From CAYJLC01 sp964370735 (lineage in GTDB: Bacteria > Bacillota > Clostridia > Oscillospirales > Butyricicoccaceae), in NCBI GenBank assembly GCA_964370735.1, contig CAYJLC010000026.1, positions 1 to 29,462 of the forward strand: a stretch of 29,462 nucleotides of DNA. The letters run 5' to 3'. The notes under the pieces were generated by a model. It was not told the DNA's origin. It saw nothing but the letters and a program-made list of their open reading frames with translations, and did not search any database. Positions within the stretch are counted from its first letter, which is position 1; each line of letters begins with the position of its first letter. Made by a program: the position numbers and the translations under genes. This document shows positions 6,661 through 14,825 of this stretch, in pieces.

Positions 6661-6690
6661 TTGACAAAAGATATAATTATAATGTATAAT
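6661..6690 (+). promoter_or_regulatory. murJ promoter
   Basis: TTGACA (6661-6666), an 18-bp spacer and TATAAT (6685-6690), 30 bp before the murJ start. Confidence 0.8.
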
Positions 6691-6719
6691 AGAAGTAATA
6701 TTTATTTGAATGGTGATAT

Positions 6720-8261
6720 ATGAAGAAAAATAACCTTATAATGGCATCTTTTGTGATGCTTGTTTTCTCGATAATCTCGAAATTATCAGGATTTGCTAGA
6801 GAAATTGTTTTTGCCCATTTTTATGGCTCGTCAAATTTAACGGACGCATATATCATTGCGACCACTATTTCGACGACTATTTTTTCTGGAATAGCTGTGG
6901 CAGTTTCGACAGGATATATTCCAACGATTTCGGCAGTTTCTAAAGAAAAAGTTTCGAAAATTACGTCTAATATCATAAATATAGTGTCTGTGCTGATTAT
7001 TTTAGTATCAATTTTAGGCATTGTTTTTATAGAGCAGATTATTCCGTTTTTTGCAGTCGGTTTCACCGAAGAAACGCGTTTACTTACGGTAAATATGGCG
7101 AGAATTATCCTTCCATCATCGTTTTTATATGTAATTTATAATATTTTGAATGGATATATGCAATTTCGTGGAGTGTTTTTCACTGTCGGAGTAGCAACAG
7201 TTATCTATAACTTTATAAATATGGTAACTTTCGGAATTTCTTATGGAAACACTGATATTTTAGCAATAGGATATGTATTTTCGTGGGTGATTTCGGCAGT
7301 TTTCTTGCTGATTATGGCTTTTAGGAATAAATTTAGTTATAAATTTACATTAAATCCGAATGATGAAGTTATAAAATCTATTGTGAAACTTGGTATTCCG
7401 ATATTTTTAGGGCAGTTTATCTTTCAATTTAACTCGCTTGTCGATAGAAATTTCGCGTCAGTTATCGGCGAAGGTGTCCTTACGAATATGAAATACGCAA
7501 ATCAGCTTATTTTATTTGTTGTGACAATTTTTGTAATTTCAATTGTTACAGCGCTATATCCGACACTTTCTAAGCTTGCAAATGACAAAAATTTTGAAGA
7601 ATACAAGAAAATATCAACTACTAGCATGAAAACGATTTTGCTTTTTGTGCTCCCTGTGACAGTTGCATTCATTATGCTTTCGACTCAAATCACAGAATTT
7701 GCGTTTCTAAGAGGTGAATTCACCGAAAGTGATGCAAAAATTACATCAGAAATTTTGATGTTTTATGCGATTGGTCTTCCGGCTATTAGTTTAAACGAGG
7801 TTCTGAATAAGCAGTTTTACTCATTAAAAGACACTAAAACGCCTGTTTTGAGCAATATGGTGTCACTTTTAGTGAATATAGTGTTTAATTTTATCTTTGT
7901 GACATATCTAAAACATATCGGGCTTGCATTTGCGACTTCGCTTGCAAATACTGTGCTTGCACTGATTTTATACTATCGCCTACAAAGAAAAATCGGAAAT
8001 TTAGGCACTAAATTACTTGTTAAATCTATTATAAAAATGCTTATTTCATCGGCAGTTATGGGTGTTTTTGTGTACTTTACTGTATATTTCTTGACACCTT
8101 ATACGGGTGATTTAGGAAACACAGGAAATCTAATTGAAATTTTCGCTTCGGCAGCAGTTGGTGCGACAGTTTACTTTGTTTTCGCATATATTTTAAAAAT
8201 AGAAGAATTAAATATCGCAATAGATTACGCAAAAGGTAAAATTCTGAAAAAGAAAGCTTAA
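6720..8261 (+). CDS. murJ: Lipid II flippase MurJ
   Basis: This 513-residue MOP-superfamily protein moves lipid-linked peptidoglycan precursor across the cytoplasmic membrane. The N-terminal signature SKLSGFAREIVFAHFYG (about residues 20-36) with the conserved arginine, followed by TDAYIIATTI, is typical of MurJ/MviN. About 14 hydrophobic segments run to the C-terminus and the length is normal. It starts at ATG 6720 after GGTGAT. It is followed after 13 bp by the SLH-domain gene, so the two probably form one transcript from the consensus promoter at 6661. The spacer upstream (6472-6660) contains no convincing gene. Confidence 0.9.
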   Translation: MKKNNLIMASFVMLVFSIISKLSGFAREIVFAHFYGSSNLTDAYIIATTISTTIFSGIAVAVSTGYIPTISAVSKEKVSKITSNIINIVSVLIILVSILGIVFIEQIIPFFAVGFTEETRLLTVNMARIILPSSFLYVIYNILNGYMQFRGVFFTVGVATVIYNFINMVTFGISYGNTDILAIGYVFSWVISAVFLLIMAFRNKFSYKFTLNPNDEVIKSIVKLGIPIFLGQFIFQFNSLVDRNFASVIGEGVLTNMKYANQLILFVVTIFVISIVTALYPTLSKLANDKNFEEYKKISTTSMKTILLFVLPVTVAFIMLSTQITEFAFLRGEFTESDAKITSEILMFYAIGLPAISLNEVLNKQFYSLKDTKTPVLSNMVSLLVNIVFNFIFVTYLKHIGLAFATSLANTVLALILYYRLQRKIGNLGTKLLVKSIIKMLISSAVMGVFVYFTVYFLTPYTGDLGNTGNLIEIFASAAVGATVYFVFAYILKIEELNIAIDYAKGKILKKKA

Positions 8262-8274
8262 TTGAGGATTTATT

Positions 8275-9660
8275 ATGAAAAAGTTTATTTTAGCAATACT
8301 TTCAGTGATGATATTTAGCACAATTTCTCTTGCGGCAAACGAGCAATACTTTGGGTACAATATGTCGGTAGAAACTTATGATTATAATGGTCGAATTCTT
8401 GAAAGTCATATCGAAACCATAGATGGTGATGAAATTTGGTTTATGTATGAAGACGATAACCCAGACGGAAAAGAATTTTATTATTTGAAAGTAAATCAAG
8501 ACGGCAATACTGAAAAGTTTATGACAGAATATCAGCTTCATGGGCAAAATTCACAAGGTTTATATATTATCACAGAAGATCAACTTGTTAAAACGTCTGA
8601 ATTTGATGCACATGCAGGTGAACCACAACTTTTTTGGAAATATGGCTTAATGGACGAGCAGTTTAATGTCATTTTTGAGCCAATTTGGGATAAAAACGAT
8701 GTAAACTGGGAACCTTATCGCTTCGATTTTACAGATGGTTTTACAGAGAGAGTATATGATGCCGAATATTATTATTATGCAAATCAAGAATTCCAATGGC
8801 AACCATTTAATAGTAAAAAAATGCTTATAAACTCAAATTATGATACTTATAAAGATTATGACACTTTTTACAACACATTTATAACTGAAAACCGCTATAT
8901 AGTTAAAGATAATGTACTTTCTATAATGATTGATTTCGATATGGATGTGATTTCTGATGAATATACTCATATAATAGAACTTGATGATGGAAAGTTTTAC
9001 GCGTCAAAAGACCCTTTGCAAGAAAATCCATTATATAGCTATGTAATAGACGAAAATGGCGTGGAAATTGACGATTTTAACCCAAAAATTGCTGATGAAA
9101 TATCACCTTGGGCTGAAAGCTATGTGAAAAAGGCTAGAGAACTTGGAATTACTGAGGAAAGTATACACGTCGCATTTAGAACAAGCTTTTTCAAAGAAGA
9201 AATAACTCGAATTGAGTTTTGTAGACTTTTAGTGAATACTTTGGGGTCAATAGGTTATGAACTTCCAGAAATCGAAGTATTTGATGTGTTTTCTGATACC
9301 GAGGACTTAGATGTGCTTATAGCGAACAAATTAGCGATTATCGATGGAATAGGCGATGGAAAATTTGACCCTTATTCAAATTTAACAAGGGAACAAGCAG
9401 CAAAAATGCTTGTAAATGTAGCAGAAATTCTGGAAATAGATACGAGTATGATGACGGATGAAAGTGAATTTTCTGATTTAGCGACAGCGTCTAGTTGGGC
9501 AATTGAGCCAATACTTAAAATTTCTAGCCTTAAAACAAACGCTTTAGAGAGCGTTATGGGTGGCACTTCGGAAGATGAATTTTCCCCAAAAGATGTTTAT
9601 ACGGTTGAGCAGGCGCTAACAACGCTTGTGCGATTGAGTGATATCAAAAATGAGCAATAA
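8275..9660 (+). CDS. Secreted SLH-domain protein
   Basis: This 461-residue protein begins with a signal peptide (MKKFILAILSVMIFSTISLA). Residues about 25-290 are an uncharacterised acidic, tyrosine-rich region with a WG-repeat-like stretch (KYGLMDEQFNVIFEPIWD). The C-terminal third (about 295-455) carries S-layer homology motifs: ITRIEFCRLLVNTL, then NKLAIIDGIGDGKFDP with LTREQAAKMLVNV, then a degenerate third copy ending VEQALTTLVRL. SLH domains bind pyruvylated secondary wall polymer, so the protein should sit on the cell surface. It is co-transcribed with murJ, 13 bp downstream. No enzymatic domain is recognised. Confidence 0.85.
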   Translation: MKKFILAILSVMIFSTISLAANEQYFGYNMSVETYDYNGRILESHIETIDGDEIWFMYEDDNPDGKEFYYLKVNQDGNTEKFMTEYQLHGQNSQGLYIITEDQLVKTSEFDAHAGEPQLFWKYGLMDEQFNVIFEPIWDKNDVNWEPYRFDFTDGFTERVYDAEYYYYANQEFQWQPFNSKKMLINSNYDTYKDYDTFYNTFITENRYIVKDNVLSIMIDFDMDVISDEYTHIIELDDGKFYASKDPLQENPLYSYVIDENGVEIDDFNPKIADEISPWAESYVKKARELGITEESIHVAFRTSFFKEEITRIEFCRLLVNTLGSIGYELPEIEVFDVFSDTEDLDVLIANKLAIIDGIGDGKFDPYSNLTREQAAKMLVNVAEILEIDTSMMTDESEFSDLATASSWAIEPILKISSLKTNALESVMGGTSEDEFSPKDVYTVEQALTTLVRLSDIKNEQ

Positions 9661-9676
9661 AAAATAGAAAGAAAGC

Positions 9677-9705
9677 TTGACAATAATATTATACTATGAT
9701 ATAAT
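9677..9705 (+). promoter_or_regulatory. Promoter of the rplU-prp-rpmA operon
   Basis: Perfect TTGACA (9677-9682), 17 bp, TATAAT (9700-9705). Confidence 0.9.
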
Positions 9706-9711
9706 GTTCTA

Positions 9712-9790
9712 AGCCGCATTGATTGGGTGTTTTAAAAGTGACTAAGAGTCCACCCTTAAAAGCGTGACTCATTAAAGAAAGAGAGGTGCT
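9712..9790 (+). ncRNA. Ribosomal protein L21 leader
   Basis: The transcript leader before rplU can fold with GGGTG (9725-9729) paired to CACCC (9751-9755) and GAGTC (9746-9750) paired to GACTC (9766-9770). These two helices cannot nest, so they are a pseudoknot or alternative pairs. Position and sequence style match the L21 leader family of Firmicutes, thought to give autogenous control by L21. A covariance-model search would settle the assignment. Confidence 0.65.
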
Positions 9791-9793
9791 TAC

Positions 9794-10105
9794 ATGTACG
9801 CAATTTTAGTAACTGGTGGTAAGCAATACAAAGTGTCTCAAGGTGACACAATTTATGTTGAGAAGTTAGACCTTGAAGCTGGCGAAACTGTTGAATTTAC
9901 AACTGTTCTTGCTGCTCATAATGGCGAAACTTTAAACGTTGGTGCTCCAACTGTTTCAGGTGCAAAAGTAATCGGTACTGTTGTTAAAAACGGTAAAGGT
10001 AAAAAGATTATGATTCACAAACACAAACCTAAAAAAGGTTACAGAAAACGTCAAGGTCATAGACAACCTTACACAAAAGTAGAAATCACTGCAATTAACG
10101 CGTAA
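9794..10105 (+). CDS. rplU: 50S ribosomal protein L21
   Basis: This 103-residue protein has the full L21 pattern: MYAILVTGGKQYKVSQGDTIYVEKL at the N-terminus, and the basic block HKHKPKKGYRKRQGHRQPYT near the C-terminus that contacts 23S rRNA. Length is normal. It is first in the conserved rplU-prp-rpmA operon, following an L21 leader and a consensus promoter. The start is fixed by GAGAGGTG before ATG 9794, and the stop overlaps the prp start as TAATG. Confidence 0.97.
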   Translation: MYAILVTGGKQYKVSQGDTIYVEKLDLEAGETVEFTTVLAAHNGETLNVGAPTVSGAKVIGTVVKNGKGKKIMIHKHKPKKGYRKRQGHRQPYTKVEITAINA

Positions 10106-10431
10106 TGACTACTATTAAAATTCACAAATGTGATGGCGAAATTTATGGAATAACCACTGTTGGTCATGCAGATTATGACGATGAGGGGTTGGATATCGTA
10201 TGTTCTGCTATTTCTAGTGCTGTGATGATGGTTCATGTGTATTTAGACGATGTTTTAAAGATAAACTTTGAAACGGAAATCGACCCTACTATTGCACTTA
10301 TTGCAATAAAAGTGAACCCAAAAGATAAAAAATCAATCGTGCTTGCAAAGCCGATTTTTGAGACTTTTTGTCTTCATTTATATAATCTTTCCGAAGATTA
10401 CAGAGAAAATATTGAAATTATGGAGGTGTAG
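10105..10431 (+). CDS. prp: Ribosomal-processing cysteine protease Prp
   Basis: This 108-residue Prp (YsxB/DUF464) protein removes the N-terminal extension of L27 in Firmicutes. The catalytic pair is H21 in VGHADYDDEG and C33 in DIVCSAIS, the family signature GHA-x9-DIVCSA. The gene lies between rplU and rpmA and overlaps the rplU stop by one base, so translation is coupled. The matching substrate site is present in the next gene. Its 3' end contains the ribosome site of rpmA. Confidence 0.95.
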   Translation: MTTIKIHKCDGEIYGITTVGHADYDDEGLDIVCSAISSAVMMVHVYLDDVLKINFETEIDPTIALIAIKVNPKDKKSIVLAKPIFETFCLHLYNLSEDYRENIEIMEV

Positions 10432-10434
10432 AAC

Positions 10435-10716
10435 GTGTTAAGAATTAGTTTACAGTTTTTTGCTAGTAAAAAAGGTGTTGGTTCGACTAAAAACGGACGT
10501 GACTCTGAGTCAAAAAGACTTGGTGTTAAACGTGCTGACGGCCAATTTGTTAAAGCTGGTAATATATTAGTTAGACAACGTGGAACAAAAATTCACCCAG
10601 GTACTAACGTAGGTAAAGGTAGCGACGACACTTTATTTGCTACTGTTTCAGGTAAAGTTAAGTTCGAACGTTTAGGTAAAGATCGTAAGAAAGTTTCAGT
10701 TTACGAAATTGCTTAG
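10435..10716 (+). CDS. rpmA: 50S ribosomal protein L27 with Prp-cleaved extension
   Basis: This 93-residue L27 begins with MLRISLQFFA followed by SKKGVGSTKNGRDSESKRLGVK. The LQFFA-S junction is the Prp cleavage site known from Staphylococcus and other Firmicutes. Removal exposes the mature N-terminus that reaches the peptidyl-transferase centre. The start is GTG at 10435 with GGAGGT at 10423-10428, inside the end of prp. The sequence GNILVRQRGTKIHPG is the usual L27 core. A strong terminator follows directly. Confidence 0.97.
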   Translation: MLRISLQFFASKKGVGSTKNGRDSESKRLGVKRADGQFVKAGNILVRQRGTKIHPGTNVGKGSDDTLFATVSGKVKFERLGKDRKKVSVYEIA

Positions 10717-10726
10717 TTAAATACTC

Positions 10727-10763
10727 AGAAAATCTCTATGTTTTTTAGAGATTTTCTTTTTTT
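10727..10763 (+). terminator. Terminator of the rplU operon
   Basis: AGAAAATCTCTA (10727-10738) pairs with TAGAGATTTTCT (10746-10757), followed by seven T residues. Confidence 0.9.
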
Positions 10764-10803
10764 AAATTAATAAAGAACTAAAGTGGTAAATCGGAGGTGT
10801 TTT

Positions 10804-11199
10804 ATGCAAATTTATTATTTCACGAGAACAGGAAGATGCAAAGATTTAGCAGAAAAACTAGCTAAAAGAGAAAATGCAACATCACATTTCATCGATGACG
10901 GAAAAGACTGGTCAGGTCCAGTTAATTTCGTAAAAGGTGGTGGAGCTGCAGCAAAAAAGCAAGCTTTAAGCGTAAATTATACGCCTGTATTAGAAAATGA
11001 GCAAATTGTACTTATTTTTCCAGTGTGGGCAGGAACTTTTCCTCCTGCAGTTCGTACTTTTTTGAGTGAAAATCCAAATAAAGATATAATTGCGATACCA
11101 ACATCACTCGGAACGAAACTAAAAGAGCGTGAGCACTTTGTTAAAATATACGATTTAGTTGGAAAAGTAATCGATTTACCAGAAAAAATAAGCATTTAG
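10804..11199 (+). CDS. Flavodoxin-like protein
   Basis: This 131-residue protein has flavodoxin-fold features. YYFTRTGRCKDLAEKLA at the N-terminus resembles the FMN phosphate loop (here T-R-T-G), and FPVWAGTFPPAVRTFL in the middle matches the W-containing flavin-ring loop. I chose ATG 10804 because GGAGGTG (10792-10798) is ideally placed; the in-frame GTG at 10783 has no ribosome site. The N-terminal loop is short, so it may bind FMN weakly or act as a small oxidoreductase. It is followed 10 bp later by obg and is probably co-transcribed. Confidence 0.75.
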   Translation: MQIYYFTRTGRCKDLAEKLAKRENATSHFIDDGKDWSGPVNFVKGGGAAAKKQALSVNYTPVLENEQIVLIFPVWAGTFPPAVRTFLSENPNKDIIAIPTSLGTKLKEREHFVKIYDLVGKVIDLPEKISI

Positions 11200-11209
11200 G
11201 AGGCTAATT

Positions 11210-12484
11210 ATGTTTATAGATATAGCCAAAATTAAAGTAAAAGCCGGCGATGGTGGGCATGGAAAAGTAAGTTTCCATAGAGAAAAATACATCACGCATG
11301 GTGGTCCAGATGGTGGAGATGGTGGTCGCGGTGGAAATATTGTTTTCAAAATCGACGATAATCTTTCTACACTTATGGATTTTAGATATAAAAGAAGATA
11401 CGCTGCGAAAAACGGCGAAAATGGTGGTTCTAAAAAATGTTCGGGCAAAAGTGCCGATGATTTAGTAATCAAAGTTCCTCGTGGAACGGTAATTCGTGAG
11501 CAAAATTCAGGTCAAATCATCAAAGATATGTCTGATAATGAGCCGTTTATCGTTGCAAAAGGTGGCATTGGTGGCTGGGGAAATCATCACTTTGCGACAC
11601 CGACAAGACAATCACCACACTTTGCGAAAAATGGTATGCCGGGAAAAGAATTTGACCTTACATTAGAGCTTAAATTGCTTGCCGATGTTGGTTTAGTAGG
11701 GTTCCCTAATGTGGGTAAATCTACTTTACTTTCAGTAATTTCTGCTGCAAAACCAAAGATTGCAGACTACCATTTCACTACAATTACACCGAATTTAGGT
11801 GTGGTTTACGTTGAAGAAGGGAAATCATTTGTTGCGACAGATATCCCTGGTATCATCGAAGGTGCCCACGAAGGCGCTGGTTTAGGACATGCATTCCTGC
11901 GTCACGTTGACAGATGTAGACTTCTTCTTCATTTAGTCGATGTTTCTGGCAGAGAAGGCAGAGATCCTATCGAGGATTTCAACACGATTTGTCACGAACT
12001 TTCTTCATACAACCATATTATCGCGACTAGACCGCAAATAGTTGTTGCATCTAAAACCGATTTAGTTGATGAAGAAAATGATAATATTGAGCGTTTAAGA
12101 GAAGCTGCGACTGCAAAAGGATATCTGTTTTTAGAACTTTCTTCTGTAACAAATACCGGTGTTCGTGAGCTTATCTACACAACTTGGGACAATTTAAAGG
12201 ACTTACCTCCAATCGAGATTTTCGAAACTGAATATGTCGAAGAAGAGAAAGTTTTAGACCCGAAAGATACTGTTATCACACGCCTTGACGATACAACTTA
12301 CACAGTTGAAGGTGACTGGATATTCAGACTTATGGGTAGAATTAACCTTGAAGACTACGAATCTCGTATGTATTTCGAAAAAATGGCTAGAAAAGCTGGT
12401 ATTTTCGATATGCTTGTTGAAGCTGGTGTTAAAGAGGGCGACTCTGTATACATCTATGAATTCGCATTTGATTTTGTAGAATAA
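11210..12484 (+). CDS. obg: GTPase Obg (CgtA)
   Basis: This 424-residue Obg GTPase acts in 50S subunit assembly and stress control. The glycine-rich Obg fold (residues 1-158) shows GGPDGGDGGRGG and GGIGGWGN. The G domain has G1 GFPNVGKST (164-172), G3 DIPG (211-214), and SSV (311-313) as G5. The G4 motif reads SKTD (281-284) instead of the usual NKxD, so the base-specifying asparagine is a serine. The OCT domain follows (about 350-424, with GDWIFRLMGRIN). Start is ATG 11210 after TAGGAGG. It ends in a clear terminator. Position after rpmA is the classic L21-L27-Obg arrangement, here interrupted by the flavodoxin-like gene. Confidence 0.95.
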   Translation: MFIDIAKIKVKAGDGGHGKVSFHREKYITHGGPDGGDGGRGGNIVFKIDDNLSTLMDFRYKRRYAAKNGENGGSKKCSGKSADDLVIKVPRGTVIREQNSGQIIKDMSDNEPFIVAKGGIGGWGNHHFATPTRQSPHFAKNGMPGKEFDLTLELKLLADVGLVGFPNVGKSTLLSVISAAKPKIADYHFTTITPNLGVVYVEEGKSFVATDIPGIIEGAHEGAGLGHAFLRHVDRCRLLLHLVDVSGREGRDPIEDFNTICHELSSYNHIIATRPQIVVASKTDLVDEENDNIERLREAATAKGYLFLELSSVTNTGVRELIYTTWDNLKDLPPIEIFETEYVEEEKVLDPKDTVITRLDDTTYTVEGDWIFRLMGRINLEDYESRMYFEKMARKAGIFDMLVEAGVKEGDSVYIYEFAFDFVE

Positions 12485-12489
12485 TATTA

Positions 12490-12518
12490 AAAACGGACTG
12501 TTTAGTCCGTTTTTTTTG
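12490..12518 (+). terminator. obg terminator
   Basis: ACGGACT (12493-12499) pairs with AGTCCGT (12504-12510), extended by A/T pairs and followed by eight T residues. Confidence 0.9.
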
Positions 12519-12521
12519 CAT

Positions 12522-12561
12522 AAAAAAGTGAAATATCAGAGGGCAATTCTAATATTTCACT
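12522..12561 (-). terminator. Terminator of the popT-nfeD-band 7 operon
   Basis: AGTGAAATAT (12527-12536) and ATATTTCACT (12552-12561) form a 10-bp stem. On the minus strand it is followed by a T tract (12527-12522). Confidence 0.75.
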
Positions 12562-12570
12562 ATAATTTAT

Positions 12571-13479
12571 TTATTTAACAATATCGTCTTTTCTAGAAAG
12601 TTCTGAAAGCGAAGTCGCAAGACCTGCTAAACCTTGAATTTCTGAAGGGATGATAATTTTTGTAGCCTGACCATCAGCAGCTTTTGCAAAAGCTTCTAAA
12701 GCCTTTATTTTGATGATTTGTTCAGTTGGAGATGACTCATTAAGCATTTTTAAACTGTCTGCAAGTGCTTTTTGAACCGTCATTAAAGCTTCAGCTTCAC
12801 CTTCAGCTTGAGCGATTTTTGCAAGTTTTTCGGCTTCAGCGCGTAAAATAGTAGACTCTTTTTCACCTTCTGCAAGTAAAATAGAAGATTTTTTCTTACC
12901 TTCAGCAACAAGAATAGATTCACGTCTTTCACGTTCTGCTTTCATTTGTTTTTCCATTGAGTCTTGAATTTCTCTTGGTGGAATGATATTTTTAAGCTCA
13001 ACACGATTGATTTTAATACCCCAAGGGTCAGTAGCTTCGTCTAAAATCGCACGCATTTTTGTGTTGATAATATCCCTTGAAGTTAGCGTTTGGTCAAGTT
13101 CTAAATCACCAATAATGTTACGAAGAGTTGTCGCAGTAAGGTTTTCAATGGCAGAAATAGGATTTTCAACACCATAAGTGTATAATTTTGGATCAGTAAT
13201 TTGGAAATAAACTACTGTATCGATTTGCATAGTTACATTATCTTTTGTGATAACTGGTTGTGGTGGAAAATCGATAACTTGCTCTTTTAACGATACACGT
13301 CTTGCAATTTTCTCAATAAATGGGATTTTAACATGAAGACCACGCTGCCAAGTAGAAGAATACGCTCCTAAGCGTTGAACAACATAAGCATGAGCCTGTG
13401 GTACGATGATAATATTTGCTGAAACTATGATTAAAACAAATATTATTAGAACAATTAGTGGAATAAATAACTCTAACAT
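12571..13479 (-). CDS. SPFH/band 7 (stomatin-like) membrane protein
   Basis: This 302-residue protein has one N-terminal membrane helix (residues about 5-27). The band 7 domain follows, with QAHAYVVQRLGAYSSTWQRGLHVKIPFIEKI, VSLKEQVIDFPPQPVITKDN and KNIIPPREIQDSMEKQMKAERERR. A long charged alanine/glutamate-rich coiled coil comes next (about 180-245), then a C-terminal LADSLKML/KALEAFAKAADGQATKIIIPSE segment. This is the QmcA/paraslipin group, which assembles into large membrane rings and is linked to membrane microdomains. It lies 11 bp after an NfeD-like gene, its usual partner, whose C-terminal OB-fold is thought to bind the SPFH protein. Confidence 0.92.
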   Translation of the reverse strand: MLELFIPLIVLIIFVLIIVSANIIIVPQAHAYVVQRLGAYSSTWQRGLHVKIPFIEKIARRVSLKEQVIDFPPQPVITKDNVTMQIDTVVYFQITDPKLYTYGVENPISAIENLTATTLRNIIGDLELDQTLTSRDIINTKMRAILDEATDPWGIKINRVELKNIIPPREIQDSMEKQMKAERERRESILVAEGKKKSSILLAEGEKESTILRAEAEKLAKIAQAEGEAEALMTVQKALADSLKMLNESSPTEQIIKIKALEAFAKAADGQATKIIIPSEIQGLAGLATSLSELSRKDDIVK

Positions 13480-13490
13480 AAAACTCTCCT

Positions 13491-13931
13491 TTAAATCTTT
13501 TTAATAATTAATTTAACACCTTTTATCTCAAGAACTTGAACTTTTTGCCCAATTTCAATTTCTTCATCAGGTGAAATATTTCTAGCGGTCCAAATTTTTC
13601 CGTCGATTCTTACCTCGCCTTTATTATATTGTATTTTGTCAGTTACAATGGCGAGTTCGCCTATCAATCTATCGACATTTGTATCAACACCCTTTTTAAA
13701 AATGAGTTTTTTTGATATCGGTCGAAGAAAAATAAGACAAATGATAGTGAAAATCGAGAAAATAATGAATTGTATGAAAAAATCACGAATAAAAAGTGCA
13801 GAAATCATACCAAATATACCACCGACAGAAAACCAAATTGATGATAAATCTAGAGTGAACCCTTCGACGACAGCGAAGATAATGATGACAGCTAACCATA
13901 AAAATAGGTCGAACATTAAACCTTGTGGCAT
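13491..13931 (-). CDS. nfeD: NfeD-like membrane protein
   Basis: This 146-residue protein is a short NfeD1b-type partner of stomatin-like proteins. Two or three membrane segments occupy residues about 6-80 (LFLWLAVIIIFAVVEGFTLD, then FFIQFIIFSIFTIICLIFL). The C-terminal OB-fold (about 85-146) shows LIGELAIVTDKI, GEVRIDGKIWTARN and GQKVQVLEIKGVKLIIKK. The serine-protease domain of long NfeD proteins is absent. It lies between popT and the band 7 gene with 11-12 bp gaps, forming a three-gene operon. Confidence 0.9.
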   Translation of the reverse strand: MPQGLMFDLFLWLAVIIIFAVVEGFTLDLSSIWFSVGGIFGMISALFIRDFFIQFIIFSIFTIICLIFLRPISKKLIFKKGVDTNVDRLIGELAIVTDKIQYNKGEVRIDGKIWTARNISPDEEIEIGQKVQVLEIKGVKLIIKKI

Positions 13932-13943
13932 AAGAAAACCTCC

Positions 13944-14747
13944 TTATTTTGTTGTTGAAAACTTGTATGAAATATAAGCGAATATTATCAGCAAAATGAT
14001 GCCGATTAATAGTTCGAAATTTAAAATAGGCGGTGGAATAAGCACATAAATCGAGCCAAACATCAGCCCTAAAATGCCACTATAAGTGTGATTTGGGAAC
14101 TTTTCGAATAATTTGTCAATAATTTTAGCACACACTAAAATACCATATGCCATACCAATCCCCACAGGTATTAAAATAGGCAGATTAAAGTTCGAAATTG
14201 CCGCTAAAACGGAGTTATAAATTCCAAGAAGTAGCAAAATAAACGACCCCGAAATCCCCGGAATAATCATCGCGCCAGCTGCAAGAAAAGATGCGCCAAA
14301 AAGTATTATAAAATTTGAAACAGACAGAGTGTCGATTATTGTGGCAGCTCCGACCGTATCTTTGAAAAAGTCCATTGCAAACATAATTGAAATACAGATT
14401 ATAAAAATCAAAATTTCAGAAAATTTAATGGATTTTGTATTGGTTTTTTTAAAAATTAACGGAATTGAGCCGATTATAAGTCCGACAAATACATAACTTG
14501 TAGCGACAGGGAAGTATAAAAGAGCCCATTCTATGATTTTCGAAAACAAAATAATCCCAATACCAGCACCAATTCCAATGGGAATTAAAAATTTAAGCGA
14601 ATTTTTAAAGTCAGATTTTATATTTGAAACCGAGTGGATTAATTTATCATAAATTTTTAAAACAACAGCAATAGTGCCACCAGAAACACCTGGAATTATA
14701 TTTGCAATACCAATAATTGCACCGAATAAAATTAATTTAATTGCCAA
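13944..14747 (-). CDS. popT: DUF368 undecaprenyl-phosphate translocase
   Basis: This 267-residue polytopic protein is of the DUF368 family, shown in other bacteria (PopT) to return undecaprenyl phosphate across the membrane for cell-wall synthesis. The N-terminal signature GIANIIPGVSGGTIAVVLKIYDKLI and its internal counterpart AAGAMIIPGISGSFILLLLGIY reveal the two-repeat architecture with IIPG re-entrant loops. Eight or so hydrophobic segments are present. It heads the operon with nfeD and the band 7 gene and has a promoter at 14779-14807. Activity in this organism is inferred from family. Confidence 0.85.
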   Translation of the reverse strand: MAIKLILFGAIIGIANIIPGVSGGTIAVVLKIYDKLIHSVSNIKSDFKNSLKFLIPIGIGAGIGIILFSKIIEWALLYFPVATSYVFVGLIIGSIPLIFKKTNTKSIKFSEILIFIICISIMFAMDFFKDTVGAATIIDTLSVSNFIILFGASFLAAGAMIIPGISGSFILLLLGIYNSVLAAISNFNLPILIPVGIGMAYGILVCAKIIDKLFEKFPNHTYSGILGLMFGSIYVLIPPPILNFELLIGIILLIIFAYISYKFSTTK

Positions 14748-14778
14748 AATTCACCTCTAAATAAAAACTTATATAAAT

Positions 14779-14807
14779 AGTATATATCAATTGTCGATAA
14801 AAATCAA
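14779..14807 (-). promoter_or_regulatory. Promoter of the popT operon
   Basis: On the minus strand TTGATT (14807-14802), 17 bp, TATACT (14784-14779). Confidence 0.6.
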
Positions 14808-14825
14808 TAAAAATTTAAAATATTG

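Noticed and set aside
6499..6723. A 74-codon open frame before murJ
   Set aside because: There is no ribosome site, composition is that of AT-rich spacer, and the murJ promoter lies inside it.
10783..10803. GTG start for the flavodoxin-like gene
   Set aside because: The extension would include the strong GGAGGTG that serves ATG 10804.
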